DNA from: Acetobacterium sp.
GTDB taxonomy: Bacteria > Bacillota > Clostridia > Eubacteriales > Eubacteriaceae
Assembly: GCA_022013395.1 (NCBI GenBank)
Contig: JAKLQL010000196.1
Location: 1 to 8,650, forward strand
Direction of reading: 5' to 3'
Length of the DNA stretch: 8,650 nt
The translations under genes and the position numbers were made by a program. The notes beneath the pieces were generated by a model. The model searched no databases. It was not told the origin of the DNA and worked only from the letters and a program-made list of their open reading frames with translations. This document shows, piece after piece, positions 1-6,654 of the stretch (its first letter is position 1; each line of letters begins with the position of its first letter).

Positions 1-39
1 ACTTGATAGCATAATCAAATGTTCAGTCAACTACTTATT

Positions 40-768
40 TCAGGAAAACCAAACTTTATGACCATCCCATCCTTCTTCCATAGCATCCATGGCTTCAGTA
101 TGCCAGGAATAGTCATGCTTGGGCCCGGTAGGATGAAGTTCTTCGTAGTTTTCCTTGTGATACGTTTCCTGGAACAAGATATAGGTTCCGATTCCGGCTT
201 CTTTTAATTGTCGGTAATCATCCACCGTGGTGGCGGCAATGTTGACATTGACCCGACGGATATCGCCGTTTTTATGTTTGATGCTATAAATGGTCTTAAT
301 GCTTTCTAAAATATATTCCAACGGATTATTTTTAGGATCTTCGCCGGCTTCCAGTGCCAGACGCTTATGGCCCATGTCCTGCAGGGCAATGACTTCTTTG
401 GCAATTTCTTCCTGGGTCAGTTTTTTACGGCTGATATTTTTGTTTTTAAAATGATAAGGACAGTAGACACATCCATTGACACAATAATTTGAGAGGTAAA
501 GCGGAGCAAACATGACAATGCGATTACCATAAAATTTATTTTTAATATCCATGGCCAGTTTCACCAGACTGTCATTCTGTTCTTCCAACTCACAGGCCAG
601 CAAAACTGCTGCTTCCCGATGCGTCAACCCTTTAAATTCTCTAGCTCGTTCAATGATATCGTTGATTAAGACTTTATTCCGCTTGTTTTCTTCCGCATAG
701 GCCAGGGTGTCCAGAATTTCCTGGTCATCAATAAATTCGACTGCTTTTTTTGACATTACATTATACAT
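40..768 (-). CDS. hydG: HydG N-terminal fragment, [FeFe]-hydrogenase maturase (tyrosine lyase), truncated
   Basis: HydG is a radical SAM enzyme that splits tyrosine to make the CO and cyanide ligands of the [FeFe]-hydrogenase H-cluster. The first ~228 residues are typical of the family. They include the CX3CX2C cluster motif (C96, C100, C103, in NYCVNGCVYCPYH) and the conserved stretches LALEAGEDP, RRVNVNIAATTV and YHKENYEELHPTGPKHDY. The ATG at 768 has an AGGAG site 9 nt upstream. After HTEAMD (223-228) the family normally continues RAMEGGIDDVG; here it reads AMEEGWDGHKVWFS and stops at residue 242. Full HydG is about 470 residues, so the end of the TIM barrel and the C-terminal domain with the auxiliary cluster cysteines are missing. 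None of the three frames from the divergence point to the window edge restores HydG-like sequence, so a single frameshift does not explain the loss. It is probably non-functional, unless the assembly is wrong or a full copy lies elsewhere. Identity of the fragment is near certain. Confidence 0.85.
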   Translation of the reverse strand: MYNVMSKKAVEFIDDQEILDTLAYAEENKRNKVLINDIIERAREFKGLTHREAAVLLACELEEQNDSLVKLAMDIKNKFYGNRIVMFAPLYLSNYCVNGCVYCPYHFKNKNISRKKLTQEEIAKEVIALQDMGHKRLALEAGEDPKNNPLEYILESIKTIYSIKHKNGDIRRVNVNIAATTVDDYRQLKEAGIGTYILFQETYHKENYEELHPTGPKHDYSWHTEAMDAMEEGWDGHKVWFS

Positions 769-795
769 CGTTACTCTCCTATAGTTTTATTTTCT

Positions 796-960
796 GGCAA
801 TTGTAAAATTCATTCCATCGAACAATGGTTGCTTTACGATCAGTTTCCACAAACAATTGTGTAACGTGTAGGCGAACAGGCGGTAGCCTGTCCGACGTAC
901 AGTGTAACAATTGTTTCGTGCGAAACTGATTGCAAAGCTCACGGGACTTTCACAATTACC
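796..960. repeat. 165-bp near-palindromic element between hydE and hydG
   Basis: The two halves are imperfect reverse complements over the whole length. The outer ends pair as GGCAATTGTAAAATTC against GGTAATTGTGAAAGTC (reverse complement of the right end). Further in are GCTTT, ATCAGTTTC (839-847) with GAAACTGAT (922-930), and AAACAATTGT with its partner. The centre is ACAGGC-GGTA-GCCTGT (876-891). CAATTG or a close variant recurs four times. The element fills most of the 223-bp hydE-hydG gap and encodes no protein. A transcript of either strand would form one long hairpin, which could separate hydE from hydG expression or protect an mRNA end. It resembles a MITE or a REP-type repeat, but I see no clear target-site duplication. 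Confidence 0.7.
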
Positions 961-991
961 TACTTTATTTTTTTAAATGATTGTCCTAATT

Positions 992-2041
992 TTATTTTTG
1001 GGGGTAATCGCCCCGGTGAGTTAAAATTTCGTAGCCGATGCCTTCCATTCGTTTACTTAGACAAACCCGGCATTCGGCAGCTTCATCCCCAGTACAGATC
1101 TTGTTATCATAAAGACTGTAATCTTTTCGCACCGATATCGGCGACAGATTGGGCATCACCACATTGGCACCAGCCAGAATCCCTAATTCTCGGCCATTGG
1201 GATCAATCGTTCCCAAGGCGGTAGTGGCCGGAATCAACGCTTGTGGCAACATCAGCCGCAGGATTGAGATGAGCAGCAGGGTTTCTTCCAGGGTACCTGC
1301 CTTAGCGTCTTTATAAGGGGTGTGCTGGTGGGGAATAAATGGTCCGATGCCGATCATATGTGGGTTTAATGACTTGATAAAGATAAGATCTTCAACGAGA
1401 TTGTCCACGGTTTGATGGGGAGAACCAACCATAAACCCGGTGCCTACCTGAAAACCGATTTCTTTGAGATTTTCCAGACAGGCTTTACGGTTTTCCAGAC
1501 TCAGTTCTTTAGGATGGAGTTTTTTATAATGATCCTCGGTGGCAGTCTCGTGGCGGAGTAAATAGCGGTTGGCACCGGCTGCAAAAAACCGTTTGTAAAC
1601 TTCAGTTGGTCGCTCGCCCAATGACAGCGTGATGGCACAATCCGGATATTTATTTCTAATTTTACCGATTAGCTCAACCATTTGGTCATCCGTAAAATCC
1701 GGATCCTCACCGCCCTGGAGGACAAAGGTCCGAAAGTCCAGGTCATAACCCATTTCACAACAGTCCAGAATTTCTGACTCGGTCAGCCGATAGCGATTGG
1801 CTTTTTCATTGCCGCAGCGAATGCCACAATAATAGCAATCATTTTTGCAATAGTTGCTGAATTCAATCAGTCCGCGGACGTAAACCCCGTTACCAAAGTT
1901 CTCATTGGCGATTATTTGCGCTCGACGTGATATCTCGGTTCTCAATTCGGCGGTGTTGTTTTCGAGCAGCCATTTAAATTCATCCCGGTCAAGATTCTGT
2001 TGTTGTTCCAGCTTTACAATTATTTTATTCATTATTTCCAT
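992..2041 (-). CDS. hydE: HydE, [FeFe]-hydrogenase H-cluster maturase (radical SAM)
   Basis: HydE is a BioB-like radical SAM enzyme that works with HydG and HydF to build the diiron subcluster of [FeFe]-hydrogenase in the cytoplasm. The 349-residue length matches the family (T. maritima HydE is about 348). The radical SAM motif CX3CX2C is at C65, C69 and C72 (NYCKNDCYYCGIRC). The GGED element follows in LQGGEDPDF. A second cysteine set, CX7CX2C at C316, C324 and C327, matches the optional auxiliary [2Fe-2S] site known from T. maritima HydE. The gene overlaps the end of the TM1266-family gene by 17 bp, so translation is probably coupled. A second ATG in frame three codons later (2032) is also possible, because neither start has a strong ribosome binding site. 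The product looks intact. Its partner hydG downstream is broken and no hydF is visible. Confidence 0.95.
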   Translation of the reverse strand: MEIMNKIIVKLEQQQNLDRDEFKWLLENNTAELRTEISRRAQIIANENFGNGVYVRGLIEFSNYCKNDCYYCGIRCGNEKANRYRLTESEILDCCEMGYDLDFRTFVLQGGEDPDFTDDQMVELIGKIRNKYPDCAITLSLGERPTEVYKRFFAAGANRYLLRHETATEDHYKKLHPKELSLENRKACLENLKEIGFQVGTGFMVGSPHQTVDNLVEDLIFIKSLNPHMIGIGPFIPHQHTPYKDAKAGTLEETLLLISILRLMLPQALIPATTALGTIDPNGRELGILAGANVVMPNLSPISVRKDYSLYDNKICTGDEAAECRVCLSKRMEGIGYEILTHRGDYPQK

Positions 2042-2303
2042 CTACTTCTTCGCCTTTTGGCAGTTTCGAATAAACTGTTTTGATACTCACGCCATCGATC
2101 ATCCCCAGCTTTCCGGAAAGAGAGCTGATGATATTGGTGGATGCATCCACCACCACACTGATCACCGATACGTTTCGTTGATGATAAGGGATTCCCATTC
2201 GTCCGACAATGTGTTCACCATAGTCATGCAACACCTGATTCAACTTTTCCACAGCTTCTTTTTTTTCTACGACAATTGCGATGAGTCCAATTCTCTTTTC
2301 CAT
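2025..2303 (-). CDS. TM1266-family iron-only hydrogenase system regulator (ACT-like)
   Basis: This small protein (92 residues from the chosen start) matches the TM1266-type 'iron-only hydrogenase system regulator' family, which has an ACT/ferredoxin-like fold and sits beside hydE and hydG in many clostridia. Features seen are the opening EKRIGLIAIVVEKKEAVEKLNQVLHDYGEHIVGRMGIP, the block NVSVISVVVDAS and the motif LSGKLGMIDGVSIKTVYSK. I chose the ATG at 2303 because AGGAG lies 7 nt upstream. A GTG at 2321 is in frame but has no usable site and would add six unsupported residues. The effector and mechanism of this family are not established, and no DNA-binding domain is evident. It is the first gene of the hyd cluster and overlaps hydE. 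Confidence 0.88.
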   Translation of the reverse strand: MEKRIGLIAIVVEKKEAVEKLNQVLHDYGEHIVGRMGIPYHQRNVSVISVVVDASTNIISSLSGKLGMIDGVSIKTVYSKLPKGEEVDGNNE

Positions 2304-2367
2304 ATTTATCTCCTCGTTCACCTTCTTTGTTTAACAAGCTACCTTCATAATTACCAAAAATAACTGC

Positions 2368-2523
2368 GCTTCTGCTTTGCTCCAACTTTAGTTCGTGGAT
2401 CAAGCTTGCTTGCGATTGGCTCGTTACCTTCACGCAACCACGATTCCGCTTCGCTCCATCTTTGATTCGTGGGCAGTCGCCAACTGCAAGCGAGCTTGCG
2501 ATTGGCTCGTTACCTTCACGCAA
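2368..2523. repeat. Two imperfect tandem copies of a 70-83 bp intergenic repeat
   Basis: A 30-bp block, GCTTGCGATTGGCTCG followed by TTACCTTCACGCAA, is identical at 2408-2437 and 2494-2523. Each copy is preceded by a related arm: 2371-2399 and 2445-2473 match at 23 of 29 positions (core GCTCCA-CTTT-TTCGTGG). The copies differ in the spacer between arm and block (about 8 versus 20 bp). The second copy contains a hairpin on the minus strand, CCAATCGCAAGC pairing with GCTTGCAGTTGG. The unit is GC-richer than its surroundings, as expected for a dispersed intergenic repeat. It lies between the terminator at 2522-2554 and the TM1266-family gene. The minus-strand words GAAGGTAACGAG in the repeat and GAAGGTGAACGAGGAG at the ribosome binding site are alike. 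Confidence 0.7.
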
Positions 2524-2554
2524 AAAAAATCCCTGTACCGAGGTAGGTACAGGG
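2522..2554 (-). terminator. Intrinsic terminator upstream of the hyd genes
   Basis: A perfect 9-bp stem, CCCTGTACC (2531-2539) with GGTACAGGG (2546-2554) and a 6-nt loop, is followed on the minus strand by A and eight Ts (2530-2522). There is no T-run on the plus strand, so it acts on leftward transcripts. It ends 219 nt before the start codon of the TM1266-family gene. It therefore either stops a separate small RNA or attenuates a hyd leader transcript. Confidence 0.85.
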
Positions 2555-2568
2555 AAAACACGCAAATA

Positions 2569-2649
2569 GCCAAACCATCTTTAGTAAATGGTGTTGGGTT
2601 AATGACACATGATTCTCTCGCCTTTCCAATAGGGACGAACCCGCTTGGC
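2569..2649 (-). ncRNA. Candidate structured leader or small RNA (three-way junction)
   Basis: Read on the minus strand, this 81-nt segment can fold into a compact three-way junction. P1 pairs GCCAA (2649-2645) with TTGGC (2573-2569). P2 pairs GGGTT (2642-2638) with AACCC (2600-2596). P3 is a seven-pair hairpin, ACCATTT against AAGATGGT, at 2592-2574. Inside P2 a further short helix joins 2619-2622 with 2633-2637. The fold ends 14 nt before a strong intrinsic terminator, the layout of a riboswitch or an sRNA. I do not recognise the consensus of any known riboswitch class. The stems were found by eye, without energy calculation or covariation, so the confidence is moderate. Confidence 0.4.
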
Positions 2650-2754
2650 ATCAGTACGATAACTTTGTTTCTTTTTTAATTAATACTTTATAAATTGTTC
2701 AGTTTGCTGTCAGACTCAGACGCATCTTTATCTTTCAGTTCACTGTTGTTGAAA

Positions 2755-2783
2755 AGGATATCATATAATAGGACAAGCTTCAA
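2755..2783 (-). promoter_or_regulatory. Weak promoter candidate for the leader RNA / hyd transcript
   Basis: On the minus strand TTGAAG (2783-2778) and TATCCT (2760-2755) are separated by 17 bp. Each matches the vegetative sigma consensus at 4 of 6 positions. TATTAT and TATGAT words overlap the spacer but have no good -35 partner. Transcription from here would start near 2748 and yield a leader of about 220 nt up to the terminator at 2522. The region 2664-2850 is AT-rich and otherwise shows no gene. Confidence 0.3.
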
Positions 2784-2840
2784 TCACTAACTAAGAGAAA
2801 TTTTTGTTCTTTTTTCCAAATTCGCACTCAAATCGAGCTC

Positions 2841-2923
2841 AAATAAAATAAAAAAGACAATTAATTTTCCTCTTTTGGGTACGTTGCAAAAACAAGCGTG
2901 CCACCGCGGATAAACTAATTGTC
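2841..2923 (-). terminator. Probable terminator of the serC-serA-DUF1015 transcript
   Basis: On the minus strand GACAATTA (2923-2916) pairs with TAATTGTC (2863-2856), followed by a T-rich tract (2855-2841: six Ts, then ATTTTATTT). The ~52-nt interior holds a second hairpin at 2876-2903, where GG, ACG and TTG pair with CAA, CGT and CC. The structure begins about 57 nt after the stop of the DUF1015 gene, so it is a plausible 3' end. The large, itself structured loop is unusual for a simple terminator, and the element could instead be a small palindromic repeat whose end acts as a terminator. Confidence 0.5.
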
Positions 2924-2979
2924 TGATCTTTATAATTTTATCGTTCACTTACTGACAGTTTAAAATCATTTGCTTCTTA

Positions 2980-4224
2980 TTAATAAAGATTGTGAATAAA
3001 TAAGCCACTTCTTAATTTTGGTTCAAACCAGGTGGATTTTGGCGGCATCAGCAGATCGGCATCGGCGATATTCATGAGCTCTTCAATGGATGTTGGATAC
3101 ATCGAGAAAGCCAGTACCATATCGTCATTGGCGCGTCGTTCCAACTCTTTCAAGCCACGGATTCCACCAACGAAATCAATGCGTTTGTCAGTTCGAATAT
3201 CGCCGATACCGAGAATCGGCACCAACACATTATTCTGCAAAATGGCAACATCTAATGAATTAACCGGATCAGCCAGATCATAAACGCCTTCTTTAACGGT
3301 TAACAGATACCATTTTCCATCCACATAAAGGCCAAAACTGCCTTTTTGCGGTGGTTTGACCGGTTCTGTTTCCTTAGGCGTAACATCAAATTTTTCTGCG
3401 AGGGCATTTAAGAACTCATCAACACTCAATCCGTTGAGATCTTTTACTACCCGGTTATAGTCCATAATGTAGAGCTGTTCGTCTGGAAATAAAACCGAGA
3501 GGAAATAGTTAAATTCTTCAGCTCCGGTATAATCGGGGTTTGCTTCCCGACGCATCAGACCGACCTTGACGGCAGAAGCTGAACGATGATGGCCGTCAGC
3601 AATATACAGACTTTCGACATTGCTGAATTTTTCAATTAAGCCATTAATAATGGCTTCATCATCAACAACCCAGGCGCGGTGGGTAATCCCATCATCTGAA
3701 ACGAAATCATAAACTGGTTCGTTGGCTTTTCGCCAAGCATCGATCATTTCATTGATAGCATCTTGAGCGCGGTAGGTCAGAAAAATTGGTCCAGTGTTAG
3801 CATTACAGGCATCAACATGTTTGATGCGGTCTTCTTCCTTGTCAGCCCGGGTCAGCTCATGTTTTTTAATGGTGTTGTTCAGATACTCGTCGATAGCGGT
3901 ACAAACAACCAGACCTACCTGGCTGCGGCCATCCATGATCAATTCGTAAATATATAAACAGTCTTTGGTATCCTGAGTTAAGGCATTGCGATGAAACAGT
4001 TTTTCCAGGTTTTTCCGGGCCGTTTCATAAACAAAGGGGTCATTGATTTTGATGCGCTCGTCCAATGTTGTTTCCGGACGATCGACCCGTAAAAATGAAT
4101 CCAGTTTTCCTCGGGCGGCAATTGCTGCTTCTTCCCGATTGTACACATCATAAGGCAGCGCTGCGACATCCTGAGCCTTTTCTGGAAACGGACGAACTGC
4201 TTTAAAGGGTTTGATTGTTGCCAA
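2980..4224 (-). CDS. DUF1015 family protein, candidate serine/phosphoserine enzyme
   Basis: The protein belongs to the DUF1015 family. It has the N-terminal signature ATIKPFKAVRP...VAALPYDV, the block FLRVDRPE, the stretch KHELTRADKEEDR (about 121-133), the motif YIADGHHRSASA with DGHHR at 210-214, and the C-terminal PPKSTWFEPKLRSGLFIH. I start it at the TTG at 4224, because a perfect AGGAGG lies 5 nt upstream and the family begins with (M)ATIKPF. This gives 414 residues. The ATG at 4263 would add 13 residues not seen in relatives and lies inside a hairpin. It is the third gene after serC and serA, 74 bp from serA. The DGHHR motif recalls the ParB/sulfiredoxin-fold free serine kinases (SerK, SbnI). 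A role in serine or phosphoserine metabolism is inferred from context and motif only. Confidence 0.85.
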   Translation of the reverse strand: MATIKPFKAVRPFPEKAQDVAALPYDVYNREEAAIAARGKLDSFLRVDRPETTLDERIKINDPFVYETARKNLEKLFHRNALTQDTKDCLYIYELIMDGRSQVGLVVCTAIDEYLNNTIKKHELTRADKEEDRIKHVDACNANTGPIFLTYRAQDAINEMIDAWRKANEPVYDFVSDDGITHRAWVVDDEAIINGLIEKFSNVESLYIADGHHRSASAVKVGLMRREANPDYTGAEEFNYFLSVLFPDEQLYIMDYNRVVKDLNGLSVDEFLNALAEKFDVTPKETEPVKPPQKGSFGLYVDGKWYLLTVKEGVYDLADPVNSLDVAILQNNVLVPILGIGDIRTDKRIDFVGGIRGLKELERRANDDMVLAFSMYPTSIEELMNIADADLLMPPKSTWFEPKLRSGLFIHNLY

Positions 4225-4246
4225 TTTTTCCTCCTGTTTTTTAAAG

Positions 4247-4287
4247 AAAGAAGTGGTCTTCATTAATCCGAAGCCACTTCTTTTTTT
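4247..4287. terminator. Long hairpin in the serA-DUF1015 gap (possible attenuator or terminator)
   Basis: AAAGAAGTGG (4247-4256) and CTTC (4258-4261) pair with GAAG (4270-4273) and CCACTTCTTT (4274-4283), leaving one bulged T and an 8-nt loop. This is 14 paired bases. On the plus strand the stem runs into a T-run ending at 4287, a good intrinsic terminator. On the minus strand, the coding direction, the tail is TTCTTTCTTT, a broken U-tract that may give partial termination or protect the serA mRNA end. It precedes the AGGAGG site of the DUF1015 gene by about 10 nt. Confidence 0.65.
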
Positions 4288-4298
4288 ATCGTTTTAAA

Positions 4299-5468
4299 TT
4301 ATTTAATAATCCGTACGCGGGTGACGCCTTTGATGCTTTTTAAAGCTGTTTTTACATCTTCGCCAACATTGCTGTCAACATCGATCATGGTATATGCCCA
4401 AGAACCGCGGTTTTTATTGGTCATAACCGAAATATTGATGTCATTATCAGCCAGAATTTTGGTGATTTGTCCTAACATATTGGGCACATTGGCATGATTG
4501 ACGGTGATTCGGTTATCCGCTTCACATACCCCCATATTGCAATCAGGATAATTAACTGAGTTGATAATATTTCCATTTTCCAGATATTCTTTTAAGGAAT
4601 GAATGGCCATTTCCGCACAGTTTTCTTCACTCTCTGGTGTTGAAGCACCTAAATGCGGAATATTGATGACATTTTTCATTTTTAGAAGTCGTTCATTTGG
4701 AAAATCAGTAATATAGGTTGCGATGGTTCCTTCTTCGATGGCATTTTCCAAGGCATCATAGTTAACCAGTCCACCTCGGGCAAAGTTAAGTAATCTCAAC
4801 CCTTCTTTGGTTTCTTTTAATAAATCGGCATTGACATAATCTTTGGTTTCATCCATATAAGGAATGTGAAGTGAAATGTAATCGCAGTTTTTAAAGATTT
4901 CTTCTTTGCTGATGGCACGTTTTACTTTTCGGCTTAAACCCCAGGCATTGTCAATGGAAATAAAGGGATCAAATCCATAAACCTTCATCCCAAAGTCAAC
5001 GGCCATATTGGCAACCAGCACGCCAATGGCACCTAAACCAATGACACCCATTTTTTTGCCGTAAAGTTCTGGTCCGCCGAACGCACCCTTGCCTTTTTCG
5101 ACGAGCGCTGGTACTTCATCACCTTTGTCTACCAAAGTACTGGACCATGCAATCCCTTCAACCACCTTACGAGAAGAGATCAGCATCCCAGCGATAACCA
5201 ATTCTTTAACGGCATTGGCATTAGCTCCCGGAGAGTTACAGACAACGATTCCTTGTTCTGAACATTTTTCCAGCGGAATATTATTGACTCCAGCTCCGGA
5301 TCGGCCAACAAATTTAACCGATTCTGGAATATCCATATCGTGCATTTTAAAGCTTCTTAATAAAATGGCATCGGGATTTTCTGGCTGGTCGAGAACGGTA
5401 TAATTTTCACCTAATAATTTCAGGCCTTTTTTAGAAATATTATTGAGAGTTTGTACTTTATAATTCAA
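4299..5468 (-). CDS. serA: D-3-phosphoglycerate dehydrogenase
   Basis: SerA oxidises 3-phosphoglycerate to 3-phosphohydroxypyruvate with NAD+, the first step of serine synthesis. The 389-residue protein has the D-isomer-specific 2-hydroxyacid dehydrogenase fold. It shows the NAD-binding GLGAIG motif at 144-149 and likely catalytic R231 (NFARGG), E259 (TDFPNE) and H272 (PHLGAST). A C-terminal ACT domain at about 322-389 (NHANVPNMLGQITKILADNDINI) probably serves serine feedback. It is the short form without an intervening domain. The start is a TTG with AAAGGA about 10 nt upstream, and no in-frame ATG fits the family N-terminus better. It follows serC by 29 bp and is surely cotranscribed. Confidence 0.96.
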   Translation of the reverse strand: MNYKVQTLNNISKKGLKLLGENYTVLDQPENPDAILLRSFKMHDMDIPESVKFVGRSGAGVNNIPLEKCSEQGIVVCNSPGANANAVKELVIAGMLISSRKVVEGIAWSSTLVDKGDEVPALVEKGKGAFGGPELYGKKMGVIGLGAIGVLVANMAVDFGMKVYGFDPFISIDNAWGLSRKVKRAISKEEIFKNCDYISLHIPYMDETKDYVNADLLKETKEGLRLLNFARGGLVNYDALENAIEEGTIATYITDFPNERLLKMKNVINIPHLGASTPESEENCAEMAIHSLKEYLENGNIINSVNYPDCNMGVCEADNRITVNHANVPNMLGQITKILADNDINISVMTNKNRGSWAYTMIDVDSNVGEDVKTALKSIKGVTRVRIIK

Positions 5469-5497
5469 TGGTCTGTTTCCTTTCTTAACGAAAATGC

Positions 5498-6586
5498 TTA
5501 GGCGTTTTCTTTTTCAAATTTCTGCATGAAATCAATCAGGGTATCGATACCGGCCATTGGCATAGCATTGTAAATACTGGCACGCATACCGCCAACGCTG
5601 CGATGACCTTTAAGATTTTCCATTCCGGCTTTTTTGCTTTCTTTAACGAATAGCGCATCTAATTCGTCTGATCCGATTATAAAAGGCACATTCATCAATG
5701 AACGGTCTTCTGGAACAACAGTCCCTTTATAAAGCTTACTGTTATCAATAAAGTCATATAGTTTTTGAGCTTTTTCTTTATTAACTGCTTCCATTCCGGC
5801 AACACCACCATTTGCTTTAACCCATTCATAAACCAGTTTACAGATATAAATGGCATAACATGGTGGGGTATTATAACTAGAGTCGTTATCGGCATGAATT
5901 TTGTAATCCAACATAGTTGGGGTGAAGTCTTTGGCGTGACCCAGTAAATCATTACGAATGATCACGGCGGTTACACCGGCTGGACCCATGTTTTTCTGAG
6001 CTCCGGCATAAATTAAACCAAATTTAGATACGTCATATACTTCTGATAAGATGTTTGACGACATATCGCCAACTAATGGCACATTGCCAGTATCAGGAAT
6101 ATTTTCAGGTTTGAATCGGGTTCCGTAGATGGTATTATTAACGCAAATATGGAAGAAATCAGCATCAGGCGTAAAATCCTTGGGATCTACCTTGGGGATG
6201 TAGGAAAAGGTTTTATCCTGGGATGATGCAATAACCTTTGCTTCTCCATAACGAGCAGACTCTTGATAAGCCTTTTTTGCCCAACTGCCAGTGATCATAA
6301 AATCAGCTTTATTGGTTTTTGAATAAAGATTCAAAGGAACCATGGCAAACTGAGTCGACGCTCCGCCCTGTAAAAACAGGATTTCATAATTATCAGGAAC
6401 ATTCATTAATTCTTTGTAAAGACTTTTTGCTTCTTGAAGAATATCAATAAAATAGGATGATCGATGACTCATCTCCATCACGGACATGCCAGAATCTCCA
6501 TAGGATACCATTTCATCCGCAGCTTTCTGTAGGACTTCTATTGGTAAACATGATGGCCCTGCTGAAAAATTATAAACTCTTTTCAC
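5498..6586 (-). CDS. serC: Phosphoserine aminotransferase
   Basis: SerC is the PLP-dependent enzyme that converts 3-phosphohydroxypyruvate and glutamate to phosphoserine and 2-oxoglutarate. At 362 residues it has the normal family length. It opens with YNFSAGPSCLP and shows EMSHRS (38-43), FLQGGASTQF (71-80) and the PLP-binding lysine K198 in AGAQKNMGPAG. It ends with KGHRSVGGMRASIYNAMP, typical of the family. The start is GTG, preceded by GGAGG 9 nt upstream. It is the first gene of the serC-serA-DUF1015 operon and has its own promoter upstream. Confidence 0.97.
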   Translation of the reverse strand: MKRVYNFSAGPSCLPIEVLQKAADEMVSYGDSGMSVMEMSHRSSYFIDILQEAKSLYKELMNVPDNYEILFLQGGASTQFAMVPLNLYSKTNKADFMITGSWAKKAYQESARYGEAKVIASSQDKTFSYIPKVDPKDFTPDADFFHICVNNTIYGTRFKPENIPDTGNVPLVGDMSSNILSEVYDVSKFGLIYAGAQKNMGPAGVTAVIIRNDLLGHAKDFTPTMLDYKIHADNDSSYNTPPCYAIYICKLVYEWVKANGGVAGMEAVNKEKAQKLYDFIDNSKLYKGTVVPEDRSLMNVPFIIGSDELDALFVKESKKAGMENLKGHRSVGGMRASIYNAMPMAGIDTLIDFMQKFEKENA

Positions 6587-6654
6587 TTTTAATTTCCTCC
6601 TTAAAATAATGTTTTGGTGTGATTTGTAATTCTCTGAAAAAATTACTTCCTGCT

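Noticed and set aside
2..30. TTGACT and TATCAA 16 bp apart on the minus strand after hydG
   Set aside because: The match is weak and the downstream sequence is outside the window, so nothing supports a promoter here.
1905..2363. 152-codon plus-strand open frame, as well as other plus-strand frames over serA, serC, cdaR and cdaA
   Set aside because: They are antisense shadows of well-supported minus-strand genes, with no family resemblance.
2224..2565. 113-codon minus-strand open frame
   Set aside because: It crosses the terminator and both repeats, and its end lies out of frame within the TM1266-family gene.
2561..2592. Plus-strand CACGCAAATAGCCAAACC recalls the start of a c-di-GMP-I riboswitch
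   Set aside because: The second conserved strand (GGACGCAAAGCC) and the third are missing, and no plus-strand gene follows.
2430..2651. 73-codon minus-strand open frame starting ATGCCAAGC
   Set aside because: It has no ribosome binding site, runs through the terminator hairpin and a repeat copy, and resembles no protein I know.
2895..2909. AGCGTGCCACCGCGG on the plus strand resembles the T-box core AGGGTGGNACCGCGG
   Set aside because: The tRNA-pairing UGGN bulge is changed to UGCC, no specifier stem is visible, and no plus-strand gene lies downstream. The reverse strand fits no better.
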